This document shows, in pieces, positions 7,593-16,120 of a DNA stretch of 64,000 nt. Made by a program: the position numbers and the translations under genes. The notes beneath the pieces are model-generated. The model worked only from the letters and a program-made list of their open reading frames with translations, was not told the origin of the DNA and ran no database searches. Source of the stretch: Fen-1364 sp049515135 (GTDB lineage Bacteria; Spirochaetota; Spirochaetia; SZUA-6; Fen-1364); NCBI GenBank assembly GCA_049515135.1, contig JBEKUJ010000017.1, positions 1 through 64,000 on the forward strand, in the 5' to 3' direction. Numbering within the stretch: position 1 is the first letter of the stretch; each line of letters begins with the position of its first letter.

Positions 7593-8241
7593 CGTACTTC
7601 TCCATGAATGCATCCACCGAGCACAGGTCCCTCCAGCGCTCCTCCAGCTGGAGCCGGTCCCAGTTCCACCATTCGCTTCTCAGGATGCACGCGATGACAT
7701 CCTCGGAAAACCGCTTCCTGACCGGCCGCGCGGGCACGCCCACCACTACCTGATAGGGCTCCACGTCTTTGGTGACCACGGCGGCCGCGCCGATCACGGC
7801 CCCCGTGCCGATGCGCACCCCGGGGAGCACGACCGACGCGTGGCCGATCCACACGTCATGCCCGATCACGCAGGGGTGGGCGCGGCGCCAGTCGAAGAAC
7901 TCCTGGTCGTCACAGGCGTCCAGCCCGAACTGTCTCCTTCGATACGTCATGTGGTGCTGCGTTACCCGGTCCTGGGGATGATTTCCGGGATTGATGCGCA
8001 CCCTGTTGGCGATGGAGCAGAATTTCCCGATCTCGGAATAGTAGATCGACACGTCGCCGTCGTCGTAGGAATAATCGCCGATGATCGATTCCACGATGCG
8101 GCTGCCGGGGCCGATCTCCGTCCATGAGCCGATCCTGCTCTTTTCGATGTGCGCTCCTTCATGGATGAAGGGAGCCTCGGATAGCCGCACCTCGGGGATG
8201 CCGCGGAGCGCCGGCGGGCGGATGTCGATCTCATGAAGCAT
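7582..8241 (-). CDS. Phosphonate-operon hexapeptide-repeat acyltransferase
   Basis: The 219-aa protein shows the left-handed beta-helix pattern of transferase hexapeptide repeats (IEKSRIGSWTEIGPGSRI, then VIGHDVWIGHASVVLPGVRIGTGAVIGAAAVVTKDV). It ends with the VVGVPARPVRKRF motif of CAT/LacA-like acyltransferases. Such a protein is a recurrent member of C-P lyase operons; its exact role is not settled. It overlaps phnM by 11 bases at its 5' end and the phosphatase gene at its 3' end. Confidence 0.85.
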   Translation of the reverse strand: MLHEIDIRPPALRGIPEVRLSEAPFIHEGAHIEKSRIGSWTEIGPGSRIVESIIGDYSYDDGDVSIYYSEIGKFCSIANRVRINPGNHPQDRVTQHHMTYRRRQFGLDACDDQEFFDWRRAHPCVIGHDVWIGHASVVLPGVRIGTGAVIGAAAVVTKDVEPYQVVVGVPARPVRKRFSEDVIACILRSEWWNWDRLQLEERWRDLCSVDAFMEKYGGR

Positions 8242-9454
8242 GGGAGACCTCCCGGGCCCACAGGTCGCCCATGGCGCTCATTGCGCTGTCATGCATCTCG
8301 TAAACCCGGTGTCCTCCGATCCAGGCGCCCACCACCGAGGGCATGTCCGAAGCGTCGCTGACCATGATCAGGTCGGCCCGCTTGCCGATCTCCAGGGAGC
8401 CCAGCTCCCCCTGTAGGCCGGCGGCTTTTGCCGGGTTTGCGCTGACCATTCGCACCGCCTCGGGCAGCTGCATGAGCCCTTCCCTGGCAAGACGGAACAC
8501 CGCATGGAGGAGCGCAGGCGTGTAGTAATCCGAGCAGAGGATGTCGACGGTCTTTGCGCGGATGGCTTCCAGGGCGCTCAGGTTGTTGGTGGTGGATTTC
8601 CCGCGCAGGACGTTGGGGGCGCCCACGGCGACGTGCATGCCTCTTTGAGAAGCTGCTCTGGCGGCTGCCATGTCCACCGGAAACTCGCTGATGGTGATTC
8701 CGAGCCCGTCCATGCGGGCGACCTTTTCCGGTGTGTCGTCGTCGTGGGACGCAATGGGCAGGCCCACTCCCCGGGCATGCGCCGCGAGCTTCTTCAAGAC
8801 AACGCCCACCGTCGGGTTGCGGGCCCGCTCCTCCCGATTCCTCAGGAGCGCCTGGATCTCCCCGACGGGGGAGTTGTACTTCCGGACATAATAGTTCACC
8901 AGGTAGTCCGGGTTCCTGTACTGTCCCTGTCCGGGAGTGTGGTCCATGAATGACACGAGGTTCACGAGGCGCTCGTCGATCAGGCGGCGAAAAAGCTCAT
9001 AGTGATGGAACTCCACCATCTCGTAGCGCGCGTGAATCAGATGCCTGATGACACCCGTGCGCCGAAGGGTGTTCAGCTCATGCACCGTGGGCTCCAGCAG
9101 ATCCGGATGGAGAGTCCCTTCGCGGCCGTCCATGAAGGAGAAGGAATGGAAGATCGTCGTGATGCCATGGCTGACGAGCTGGCTCTCCAGCGAATGGAGC
9201 GCAATAGCCAGCGGGAAGATGGCGTGCGGCCGCGGCTCGATCTCCTGCTCGATCCCATCGTTGTGCAGGTCCACGAAGCCCGGCATCAGAAGCCGGCCCT
9301 GGCCATCAACCACCGTCGCGCCCGCCGGGACCGAGGCTCGCTCTCCGCTGGCAAGCAGGGAGAATATCCTGCCGTCCCTGACCGCAAGCGAGCCGCGTTC
9401 GATCACGGCATTCGGAGTGACAAGGCGCACGTTCGTGAAGACCGTGTCCGTCAT
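8231..9454 (-). CDS. phnM: PhnM, RPnTP diphosphatase
   Basis: The 407-aa amidohydrolase-superfamily enzyme cleaves diphosphate from ribose 1-phosphonate 5-triphosphate before the C-P lyase step. The metal site shows as PGFVDLHNDGIE near the N terminus, ASHDDD in the middle and SDYYTP later. Length matches the family. The start is in a 4-base overlap with phnL. Confidence 0.93.
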   Translation of the reverse strand: MTDTVFTNVRLVTPNAVIERGSLAVRDGRIFSLLASGERASVPAGATVVDGQGRLLMPGFVDLHNDGIEQEIEPRPHAIFPLAIALHSLESQLVSHGITTIFHSFSFMDGREGTLHPDLLEPTVHELNTLRRTGVIRHLIHARYEMVEFHHYELFRRLIDERLVNLVSFMDHTPGQGQYRNPDYLVNYYVRKYNSPVGEIQALLRNREERARNPTVGVVLKKLAAHARGVGLPIASHDDDTPEKVARMDGLGITISEFPVDMAAARAASQRGMHVAVGAPNVLRGKSTTNNLSALEAIRAKTVDILCSDYYTPALLHAVFRLAREGLMQLPEAVRMVSANPAKAAGLQGELGSLEIGKRADLIMVSDASDMPSVVGAWIGGHRVYEMHDSAMSAMGDLWAREVSHAS

Positions 9455-10149
9455 GCGGCATCCCCTGCGTGCATGGGAGCCATTTCCAGGATCTGGTCGG
9501 ACAGACTCCTGAGAAGGGCAATGTCATGGAAGATTCCGATCATCGCGGTCCCCTCCAGTTTCAGCTCCTGGATGAGGGAGACCGCCTCGCGCGCCGTTGC
9601 CGCGTCAAGGGACGCAGTGGGCTCGTCCAGCAGGAGGAGACGGGGCCGGGCAATGACCGCGTGGATGATGTTGATCCTCTGCTTCTCGCCCCCCGAGAAC
9701 GTGGACGGGGACAGCTCCCAGAGCGAACGGGGAATTGCAAGCCGGCTCAGCAGATCACACGCCCGGGAAAGGCTTGCCTCCCGGGGGAAGCCGCGCGCGA
9801 CCATGCTGTCCGCAATGGTGTCCAGCGCGGACACCCGCGGAATCACGGGGAAGAACTGGGAGATGTACCCGATCTCGTGCCGGCGCAGCCGCAGGATGGC
9901 GTGCTCGTCCGCGGAAACAATGTCGCGGGTTTCGGCGGCAGCGTCCGTGTACCAGACCGATCCGGCCGAGGGAAGGTACGTCCGGTAGAGGCACTTCAGC
10001 AGGGAGGACTTGCCGGCGCCGCTGGGACCGCTGATGCCCAGAAACTCACCCTTCGAGAGGCTGAAGCTCACGTCCCGGAACGCATGGATCAGCGTGCCGT
10101 CCCGCACGTGCATCAGGAAAGTCTTGGAAAGCCCCTCGCATCGCATCAT
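9451..10149 (-). CDS. phnL: PhnL, C-P lyase complex ABC-type ATPase
   Basis: The 232-aa protein has Walker A GPSGAGKSS (41-49), signature FSGGEKQRI (151-159) and Walker B LLLLDEP (171-177). I chose the MMRCEGL start at 10149, 26 bases after the phnK stop, because the longer frame reaches into phnK. In E. coli PhnL is required with PhnI to attach ribose triphosphate to phosphonate. It lies in the canonical G-H-I-J-K-L-M order. Confidence 0.92.
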   Translation of the reverse strand: MMRCEGLSKTFLMHVRDGTLIHAFRDVSFSLSKGEFLGISGPSGAGKSSLLKCLYRTYLPSAGSVWYTDAAAETRDIVSADEHAILRLRRHEIGYISQFFPVIPRVSALDTIADSMVARGFPREASLSRACDLLSRLAIPRSLWELSPSTFSGGEKQRINIIHAVIARPRLLLLDEPTASLDAATAREAVSLIQELKLEGTAMIGIFHDIALLRSLSDQILEMAPMHAGDAA

Positions 10150-10175
10150 GGTCGGCGTCTCACTTTCTTGCGCTC

Positions 10176-11012
10176 CTACAGCGCTGAATGCACGAGCAGC
10201 TGGGTATAGGCATGCTGCGGGTCCTCGAGGATCTGGTCGGTAAGCCCCTGCTCCACCACGCACCCGTCTTTCATGACGAGCGTGCGGTCGGCAAGGAGCC
10301 GGATCACCCCCATGTCGTGGGAGACCACGATCATGGAGATCCCCAGCTCGCGCTGCAGCTCGCGGATCAGGTCAAGCACGCGGGCCTGCACGCTTACGTC
10401 CAGGCCGGAGGTGACCTCGTCAAGGAGAACGAGGGGCGGATTGTTCGCCAGGGCTTTTGCAATCTGGATCCTCTGCTGCATCCCCCCGGAAAGAGACCGG
10501 GGGAAGCGATCGATGTAGGTCGCGGGAATTTCCGTCCTGGCAAGCAGTCCTGATGCCCGCTCCCGTATGCGGGCAAAATGGAAGACGTCTGCTTCCAACA
10601 GTTTCTCCGCGACGTTGGCGCCGCTTGTGATGTCCATACGGAGCCCGTGCATCGGGTTCTGGTACACCATGCCCATCAACCGGCCGCGCAGCCTTCGCTT
10701 TTCGCTGCGGGGCAGCCCAAGAACGTTGTCCCCGCCGTTCTGGCCGTTGAAGGCGATCTCCCCATGGGTGGCGTCCAGGTCGAAATAGATACATTGAACA
10801 AGGGTGCTCTTGCCGGACCCGCTTTCACCGACGACACCCAGTATCTCCCCTTCCTTGAGGTCGAATCGAATGCCTTCCATCGCGGCTATGGACCCGCACC
10901 TGGCGCAGATGTTCGTGGAATGCTCGGGGCCCGTGAGGTCGCGGCAGGAGCTGCATCCGGGGCCGTAGCGCTTTCCCAGGTCCTGCACGCGGAGGAGAAC
11001 CTGGTCACCCAT
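10176..11012 (-). CDS. phnK: PhnK, C-P lyase complex ATPase with a Cys-rich N-terminal insertion
   Basis: The 278-aa protein starts at 11012, overlapping phnJ by 8 bases. Motifs are Walker A GESGSGKS (62-69), signature LSGGMQQRI (174-182) and Walker B LVLLDEV (194-200). PhnK docks on PhnJ in the E. coli core complex. Between the first strand and the P-loop there is an insertion with Cys at 20, 23, 36 and 39 (CxxC-x12-CxxC), which looks like a small zinc ribbon. E. coli PhnK, about 252 aa, has no such segment. Confidence 0.92.
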   Translation of the reverse strand: MGDQVLLRVQDLGKRYGPGCSSCRDLTGPEHSTNICARCGSIAAMEGIRFDLKEGEILGVVGESGSGKSTLVQCIYFDLDATHGEIAFNGQNGGDNVLGLPRSEKRRLRGRLMGMVYQNPMHGLRMDITSGANVAEKLLEADVFHFARIRERASGLLARTEIPATYIDRFPRSLSGGMQQRIQIAKALANNPPLVLLDEVTSGLDVSVQARVLDLIRELQRELGISMIVVSHDMGVIRLLADRTLVMKDGCVVEQGLTDQILEDPQHAYTQLLVHSAL

Positions 11013-11901
11013 GGGCAAGCCTCCCCCGCCGGGGGATTGCCCCCTCGCGCACGAGGTCGCAGAACCCGGAATCGGAGCAGACGCGCGAGGCTTGACCCGT
11101 GGTTTCATCATAGATCTCGTCCAGAAAAGTGCCGCTGGACCCGCAGCGCGCGCAGCACATGCCGAAGAAGTTCTCCACGGTGAACGGCATGTCGTCGAAC
11201 TCCAGCGGCTGCACGGATGTGTGGGGCGGCACAGCATAGACCCGCTTCTCCCGCCCTGCTCCAAGGAGAGTCAGGTGCTCGGCGTCGTGAAGAAGGGGCA
11301 GGTCCCACCGGGGCAGGGGCGAAGGAGACATGATGTAGCTGTCGTGGACCCGGCAGGGATAGCCGGAAGTCAGGGAGATGGACCCGTTCTGAACGACGTC
11401 CTCATAGAGGGACACCCACATGCGGGCGTAGTCCCCTTCGGAGTGCATCCGCCGGGTCTCGACCTCGCTGGGCTCCACCAGGCGGAGGGGCTCAGGGAGT
11501 GGGACCTGGAGCACGGCGATCTGGTCGGATCTGAGCGGCACCTCGGGGAGACGGTGCCGGGACTGCAGGAGTGTGGCCTCGCGGGAATCGAAGGTCGTGC
11601 GCACGCCGGTGGTTGCCACCAGGAGCTTGCGCAGGTTCACTGCATTCACGCTGCCGTCGCAGCCCTGGTCGATGATTTTCAGCACGTCCTTCGGGCCGAT
11701 CAGGGACATGGTCACCTGGAGGCCCCCGGTTCCCCAGCCCCGTGCAATGGGAAGCTCCGGCGAGGCGAACGGCACCTGGTGGCCGGGCAGGGCCACTGCC
11801 TTCAGGAGCGCGCGCCGCACCTCCTTCTTCACCCCTTCGTCAATGAAGGCGAAGTTGTAGCGAAAGCCCTTCCCCTGGGGCAGAAGCTCTTTCAGCGTCA
11901 C
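11005..11901 (-). CDS. phnJ: PhnJ, radical SAM C-P lyase
   Basis: The 298-aa protein is the catalytic subunit that breaks the C-P bond with S-adenosylmethionine and a 4Fe-4S cluster. Cys250, Cys253, Cys275 and Cys281 reproduce the spacing of the E. coli cluster cysteines (241, 244, 266, 272). Gly40 in ALPGHQVPF corresponds to the glycyl-radical Gly32. All expected residues are present, so the enzyme should be active. An extra Cys249 precedes the cluster motif. It overlaps phnI by 4 bases. Confidence 0.96.
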   Translation of the reverse strand: MTLKELLPQGKGFRYNFAFIDEGVKKEVRRALLKAVALPGHQVPFASPELPIARGWGTGGLQVTMSLIGPKDVLKIIDQGCDGSVNAVNLRKLLVATTGVRTTFDSREATLLQSRHRLPEVPLRSDQIAVLQVPLPEPLRLVEPSEVETRRMHSEGDYARMWVSLYEDVVQNGSISLTSGYPCRVHDSYIMSPSPLPRWDLPLLHDAEHLTLLGAGREKRVYAVPPHTSVQPLEFDDMPFTVENFFGMCCARCGSSGTFLDEIYDETTGQASRVCSDSGFCDLVREGAIPRRGRLAHG

Positions 11902-12989
11902 TCTTCTGCGCCTCTTTGCGCACGCAGCCGGTCAAGGTCCGCCTGGAAGGTGACGTAATGGGGGAGCTTGAAGTGGGAGCAGAACCCCGAGGCCTCCACG
12001 CCGTCGGTGTGAAGGAGCACGAACTCCTGGTCCTCTGCGGGCGCGTGAGGGGTCGGCGACCTCATGGTGCGGTCCAGCACCCCGAGGGAGATGGCCTTCA
12101 CCTCGTTGTGTCCGAAACACGAGCCGTACCCCAGCGTGAAAGTCGGCTTTTCCTCCCCCTCGGCGCGCTGGAACGATGCGACGATCTCCACCTCGGTCAG
12201 TGACACCGAGCCCAGCGTGACTGCTGCGCCTTTCCTCCATGGGTGAGGGATCTGCACGCTCACCCGGCCCACGCGCAGCTCCCCGACCGTGGGATGGATG
12301 CTGCCGTAACCGCGCATGCTGCTGTACGCCAGCGCCAGCACGCCGCCCGTTTCCGCCCGGGCCAGCATCTGCAGCCTGCCGCTGCGGTCCAGGGGGAAAG
12401 TGGCGGACTCCTGCGTGATGTCAGTGGGCTCGGCGGACGAGGCCGGCGGCACGGGGGGGACCAGCTTCTGGTCGCGAAGCATGTCCACCACTTTGCGGAA
12501 GTGCGCGGGCTTCAGGGGGTCCGCAGCGTTGTCGAGGCCAGCCTCGAACTCACGCACAGCTTCCTGCTGGACCTCCGCGGTCTCTTCCGCCAGAGAGAAA
12601 TCCAGGATCCGCTGCTCGTAGTCGGATGTGGAGCCCAGGACTTGCCCCCCCGGGATCGTCTTGAACGCGCTGGAGATTCGCCGCAGGATCCTCATCTCCC
12701 CGTTGCGGACCGGAAGGCTGTCCACCAGGCGGCGCAGCGTGGACCGATACGCACGAAGAAGGAACGACGCCTCAATCGGATCGCCGGATGCCTGTTTGAT
12801 TGCAAGGGCCGCATGAAACGGAGAGTACAGGCCCCCCTCGCTCATCACCCTGTCCACCAGCGGGCCCATCTGTTCCATGATCTGATTGACCGAAAGCGGC
12901 GCGCTCTGTCCCTGGAGTCTCCGATACCGGTTGAGCTTCTGGGAGTTTTCGATGGCGGTTATCCCGCCCTGGACTGCAACGTAGCCCAT
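11898..12989 (-). CDS. phnI: PhnI, C-P lyase core subunit (nucleosidase)
   Basis: The 363-aa protein has the family start MGYVAVQGGITAIENS and length. With PhnG, H and L it exchanges the adenine of ATP for phosphonate, producing ribose 1-phosphonate 5-triphosphate. Its ATG overlaps the phnH stop by one base (TGATG), and its end overlaps phnJ by 4 bases, so the subunits are translationally coupled. Confidence 0.94.
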   Translation of the reverse strand: MGYVAVQGGITAIENSQKLNRYRRLQGQSAPLSVNQIMEQMGPLVDRVMSEGGLYSPFHAALAIKQASGDPIEASFLLRAYRSTLRRLVDSLPVRNGEMRILRRISSAFKTIPGGQVLGSTSDYEQRILDFSLAEETAEVQQEAVREFEAGLDNAADPLKPAHFRKVVDMLRDQKLVPPVPPASSAEPTDITQESATFPLDRSGRLQMLARAETGGVLALAYSSMRGYGSIHPTVGELRVGRVSVQIPHPWRKGAAVTLGSVSLTEVEIVASFQRAEGEEKPTFTLGYGSCFGHNEVKAISLGVLDRTMRSPTPHAPAEDQEFVLLHTDGVEASGFCSHFKLPHYVTFQADLDRLRAQRGAEE

Positions 12990-13600
12990 CAGGCGGGCTC
13001 CGCCGAGCTTGTGCGCGGAATGCCTGCGACTCTGCCGTCTTTGTCGACAAGGAGGAGGTCGATGCCCATGGGGTAGAACATGTTCGCCTTGGACCGCTCT
13101 TCGAGGTAGCGCGGGTCCAGACCGGTAACGGAAAGAATGGCCGCGTCCTTGACCCCGGGGCCGCTCAACCGAAGCGCGTACCCGGCCCGGCCCGGGTCCC
13201 CTTCCTCCGACAGCCGGCCCACGCAGAGCAGAGCGGTGGCGGAGAACTCTGGAAACTCCGGCGTCCCGCGGTTCAGGCGCGTGAAATCCGCATCGAACCT
13301 CTCTCCCTCAAAAAGCACGTAGTCGGCCACGTCGACGTGTCGGAAGGGAGTGGCTAGGTTCATCGACAGGTAGCTGACCCAGTCGGGCCTCAGGCCGGAG
13401 GAACCCACGGAAAAAGAAACTCGATGATCGCACATTGTCTTGAGGATGGAGAGCGCGGGCGGGCAAAACCCTGCCGGCGCCGACTCATATGGCCGGAGCG
13501 GAAGGATCCTGATGGTCCCGGGCCTGCTCAAGGAATCAAGAAGAACGCGGAACGTGGCCTGGCTGTCGAACACTTCGTCGAAGGCAGTCTCCCGAACCAT
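12989..13600 (-). CDS. phnH: PhnH, C-P lyase core subunit
   Basis: The 203-aa protein starts at ATG 13600, preceded by GGAGG at 7-base spacing; the longer frame to 13768 lies within phnG. The DSQATFRVLLDSLSRPGTI block near the N terminus is characteristic of PhnH. It is a structural subunit of the PhnGHIJ core. Length is close to the E. coli protein (194 aa). Confidence 0.93.
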   Translation of the reverse strand: MVRETAFDEVFDSQATFRVLLDSLSRPGTIRILPLRPYESAPAGFCPPALSILKTMCDHRVSFSVGSSGLRPDWVSYLSMNLATPFRHVDVADYVLFEGERFDADFTRLNRGTPEFPEFSATALLCVGRLSEEGDPGRAGYALRLSGPGVKDAAILSVTGLDPRYLEERSKANMFYPMGIDLLLVDKDGRVAGIPRTSSAEPA

Positions 13601-13611
13601 CTTCGCGCCTC

Positions 13612-14049
13612 CTACCGCACTTCGAAGCTGACACGGGTTGTGGCCGCAGCCCTGCTTTCCGCTTCCCATCGACTCCTGATCCGTCTTTCCTCGGCTTCCA
13701 GCAGCGGGGCGAGCTGCGCGGCCATGGCGTGCCCGCCGCCGATTACGGCATCCAGCAGGGCGCTGCACAGCGCCCGGTCTTCTCCCGAACCCAGGACGCA
13801 GCCGTACCCCGGCAGGCCGCCCACGTCCACTTCACATTCCGTAACGTACGCCTCTCCGAGCAGGAACTGGATGTTCTCCAGAGGGTCGACCTGCCTCACC
13901 ATGACCATGCCCGGAGAGGGGGACTTCAGGACTCTGACGGGTAGCCGGTTCACGATGACCTGGGCAATCTCACGCACCGCGTCAAGCTCACCCTCGGCGG
14001 CAATCTCTGAATGGTCCATCATGACGGGACGATAAAACCAGAGTTGCAT
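13612..14049 (-). CDS. phnG: PhnG, C-P lyase core subunit
   Basis: The 145-aa protein contains the family block VDPLENIQFLLGEAYVTECEV and RALCSALLDAV. The ATG at 14049 has no recognisable ribosome-binding site: the 19 bases upstream are pyrimidine-rich (CCTCCC). Starts at residues 10 or 11 are no better. Translation may depend on coupling to phnW, whose stop is 32 bases upstream, or on an unleadered internal transcript. Confidence 0.92.
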   Translation of the reverse strand: MQLWFYRPVMMDHSEIAAEGELDAVREIAQVIVNRLPVRVLKSPSPGMVMVRQVDPLENIQFLLGEAYVTECEVDVGGLPGYGCVLGSGEDRALCSALLDAVIGGGHAMAAQLAPLLEAEERRIRSRWEAESRAAATTRVSFEVR

Positions 14050-14068
14050 TAGTTTTCGATTAGGGAGG

Positions 14069-14085
14069 TGTTAAAAATCTGTTAT
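14069..14085 (-). promoter_or_regulatory. Hexamer direct repeat upstream of phnG (candidate Pho-type box)
   Basis: On the minus strand ATAACA (14080-14085) and TTAACA (14069-14074) are separated by 5 bases, an 11-base period. This matches the TT(A/C/T)ACA-N5 layout known for PhoP boxes in Bacillus and shares TTAACA with the repeats before phnD2. It overlaps the phnW stop codon. Function is inferred only. Confidence 0.4.
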
Positions 14086-15212
14086 TTCCCGGCCAAAGTC
14101 CAGGACGTGCAGTCTTTCACCGCATCGACAAGGGATCTCATCGTCGCCGGGGTGACGTCTCCGATGGTCCCGATGCGGAATGTGCGTGCGAGCGAGACCT
14201 TGCCGGGATAGATGACAAAACCCCGTGACTTCAGCCCTGCATAGAATGCCGGAAACGAATACCCCGGATCTTCCGGCTCCAGGAGCGAGGTGATGATGGG
14301 AGACTGAAGGCTCTCATCGAGAAGGCTTTGAAACCCCAGCTGACTCATGCCCTGCACGAGCACGAAATGGTTCGCGCGATACCGGGCGTTTCGGGCCGCC
14401 ACGCCGCCCTCGTTGTCCAGCTCAAGGAGCGCCTGGGCGAATGCCCTCACCACGTGAGTGGGAGAGGTGTACCTCCACTTGCCGTTCTCCTTCTCCATCG
14501 TGCGCCACTGATCGTACAGGTCCAGGGAGAGGGAACGCGCCCTGCCTTCGCACGCCTCGAGGGTCTTTCTGCGGGCAACGACGAAGCCGAACCCGGGCAC
14601 ACCCTGGATGCATTTGTTGGCGCTGCTTACCAGGAAATCCACTCCCAGCTCGCCGATGTCCATGGGAATGCCGCCGAAGCTGCTCATCGCATCGACAATG
14701 AAGCAGCGGCCGCTCTGGCGAACAATAGCCGCGATGTCGTCCAGGGGATTCAGGATGCCGGTGGTGGTCTCACAGTGCACCAGGGCGACATGGGTGATGG
14801 AGGGATCGGCGCTGAGCATTGTCCGCAGCTGTTCCGGGTCGGGCCACGCTGTTTCCACGCTCCGCGCCACCGTATGTGCAATCCGCAGCCTCTGGGCAAT
14901 CTGCGCCATCCGCTCGCCGTAGGCGCCGTTGGCCAGTATCAGGACCTTTCCGTCGGCCGGCACCGCGGTGCCGAGCACAGCCTCGACGCAGAATGTGCCA
15001 GATCCCTGCATCAGCACGCCCGTGTAGCTCTCCGGGAAACCGACAGTGGCAATCTCCACAAGCCGGCGCCGAATGTCCTGCACGATCTCGTTGTATTCAG
15101 CGTCCCACGTGCACCAGTCACGCAGCATGACCTCTTTGACCGTCGCGGTCGTGCTCAAAGGCCCGGGGGTGAGGAGCACATACGGGTTCCCGGGCAGCTC
15201 ACGCGCGCTCAT
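14082..15212 (-). CDS. phnW: PhnW, 2-aminoethylphosphonate-pyruvate transaminase
   Basis: The 376-aa class V PLP aminotransferase converts 2-aminoethylphosphonate and pyruvate to phosphonoacetaldehyde and alanine. Visible are the start LLTPGPLSTT, the MQGSGTF substrate loop, FIVDAMSSFGG with the PLP-contacting Asp, and the Schiff-base lysine K200 in SSANKCIQG. It overlaps phnX by 14 bases, and the two form the complete AEP pathway. Confidence 0.94.
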   Translation of the reverse strand: MSARELPGNPYVLLTPGPLSTTATVKEVMLRDWCTWDAEYNEIVQDIRRRLVEIATVGFPESYTGVLMQGSGTFCVEAVLGTAVPADGKVLILANGAYGERMAQIAQRLRIAHTVARSVETAWPDPEQLRTMLSADPSITHVALVHCETTTGILNPLDDIAAIVRQSGRCFIVDAMSSFGGIPMDIGELGVDFLVSSANKCIQGVPGFGFVVARRKTLEACEGRARSLSLDLYDQWRTMEKENGKWRYTSPTHVVRAFAQALLELDNEGGVAARNARYRANHFVLVQGMSQLGFQSLLDESLQSPIITSLLEPEDPGYSFPAFYAGLKSRGFVIYPGKVSLARTFRIGTIGDVTPATMRSLVDAVKDCTSWTLAGK

Positions 15213-16059
15213 GCGACTTCTCCCGGGCAGGCTGCTCGCCCTTGATGATGCGCTCCTCGATCCTGGCCAGGACCTCCCGGCAGCTTGCCACGCTTTCCGT
15301 CACGTAGTGGGCGCCCGTTGCGCGAAGGCGCTTCTCAGCCTCCTGGATGCGCGCGACGCGCTCCTCAGCGCTCAACTGCTCTGCGTCGGTCCTGGAAAGC
15401 CCGACCTCGTTGCCGGAGAGCGTGACGCCGACCGTCCACATGCCGGCGTTGAGACCTTCCGCGACGTCCGCCTGCGTGTCACCGATCTTCACCATTCGTC
15501 GGGGAGGAAACACCTGGAGCTTGATCGCGTTGAGAAAGCACATCCACGGGTAGGGCCGGCCGGCGGTGACATCCGAAGGACAGACCACGGCATCCGCGGT
15601 GAATCCCTGCCGGGCGGCTTCCGCGGTGAGGATGTCCATGAGGGGACGCAGGTACCCTGTTGTGGAGCCGATCTGGATGCCCCAGCAACGAAGCTCGTCA
15701 ACCAGCTCTCTGGCTCCCGGAACCAGCTCCGAATGCCGCCGTACAGCCGCCATGAGGCGGGGCTCAAGCTCTTCGTACAGGGAGTCCACGTCCTGGGGCC
15801 CGGGATCAGCTCCGCAGGCATCCCTCCAGAGGCTGCTGATGCCGGGATCGGCCAGGAGACTGCGGATGTGCTCCCGCTTCTCCAGGCCCATGGGTCCGCG
15901 CGCCTGCGCGATCGTGAGCGGCACCCCTCGGCGTGCGAAGGTCTCCACAATCGAGACAGCTGGCGCGAAGCACCCGAAATCCACGACCGTGCCCGCCCAG
16001 TCGAAGATGACCGCCGATATTCCGCCATCGTCGTTACTGCCGCCGTTCTGTTTCCGCAT
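15199..16059 (-). CDS. phnX: PhnX, phosphonoacetaldehyde hydrolase (phosphonatase)
   Basis: The 286-aa HAD-fold enzyme splits phosphonoacetaldehyde into acetaldehyde and phosphate. The nucleophile is Asp20 in FDWAGTVVDFG, and the Schiff-base lysine is Lys61 in ARGPMGLEKREHI, both required. A later KIGDTQADV motif supplies the metal-binding acid. I chose ATG 16059; a TTG at 16095 is possible but has no better ribosome site. It precedes and overlaps phnW. Confidence 0.92.
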   Translation of the reverse strand: MRKQNGGSNDDGGISAVIFDWAGTVVDFGCFAPAVSIVETFARRGVPLTIAQARGPMGLEKREHIRSLLADPGISSLWRDACGADPGPQDVDSLYEELEPRLMAAVRRHSELVPGARELVDELRCWGIQIGSTTGYLRPLMDILTAEAARQGFTADAVVCPSDVTAGRPYPWMCFLNAIKLQVFPPRRMVKIGDTQADVAEGLNAGMWTVGVTLSGNEVGLSRTDAEQLSAEERVARIQEAEKRLRATGAHYVTESVASCREVLARIEERIIKGEQPAREKSHERA

Positions 16060-16120
16060 AACCCGCAGAAAGCATTCCGACAGAGTGTTAGGCAACGGTG
16101 AAGCCAGCGTGAATTTTCTG

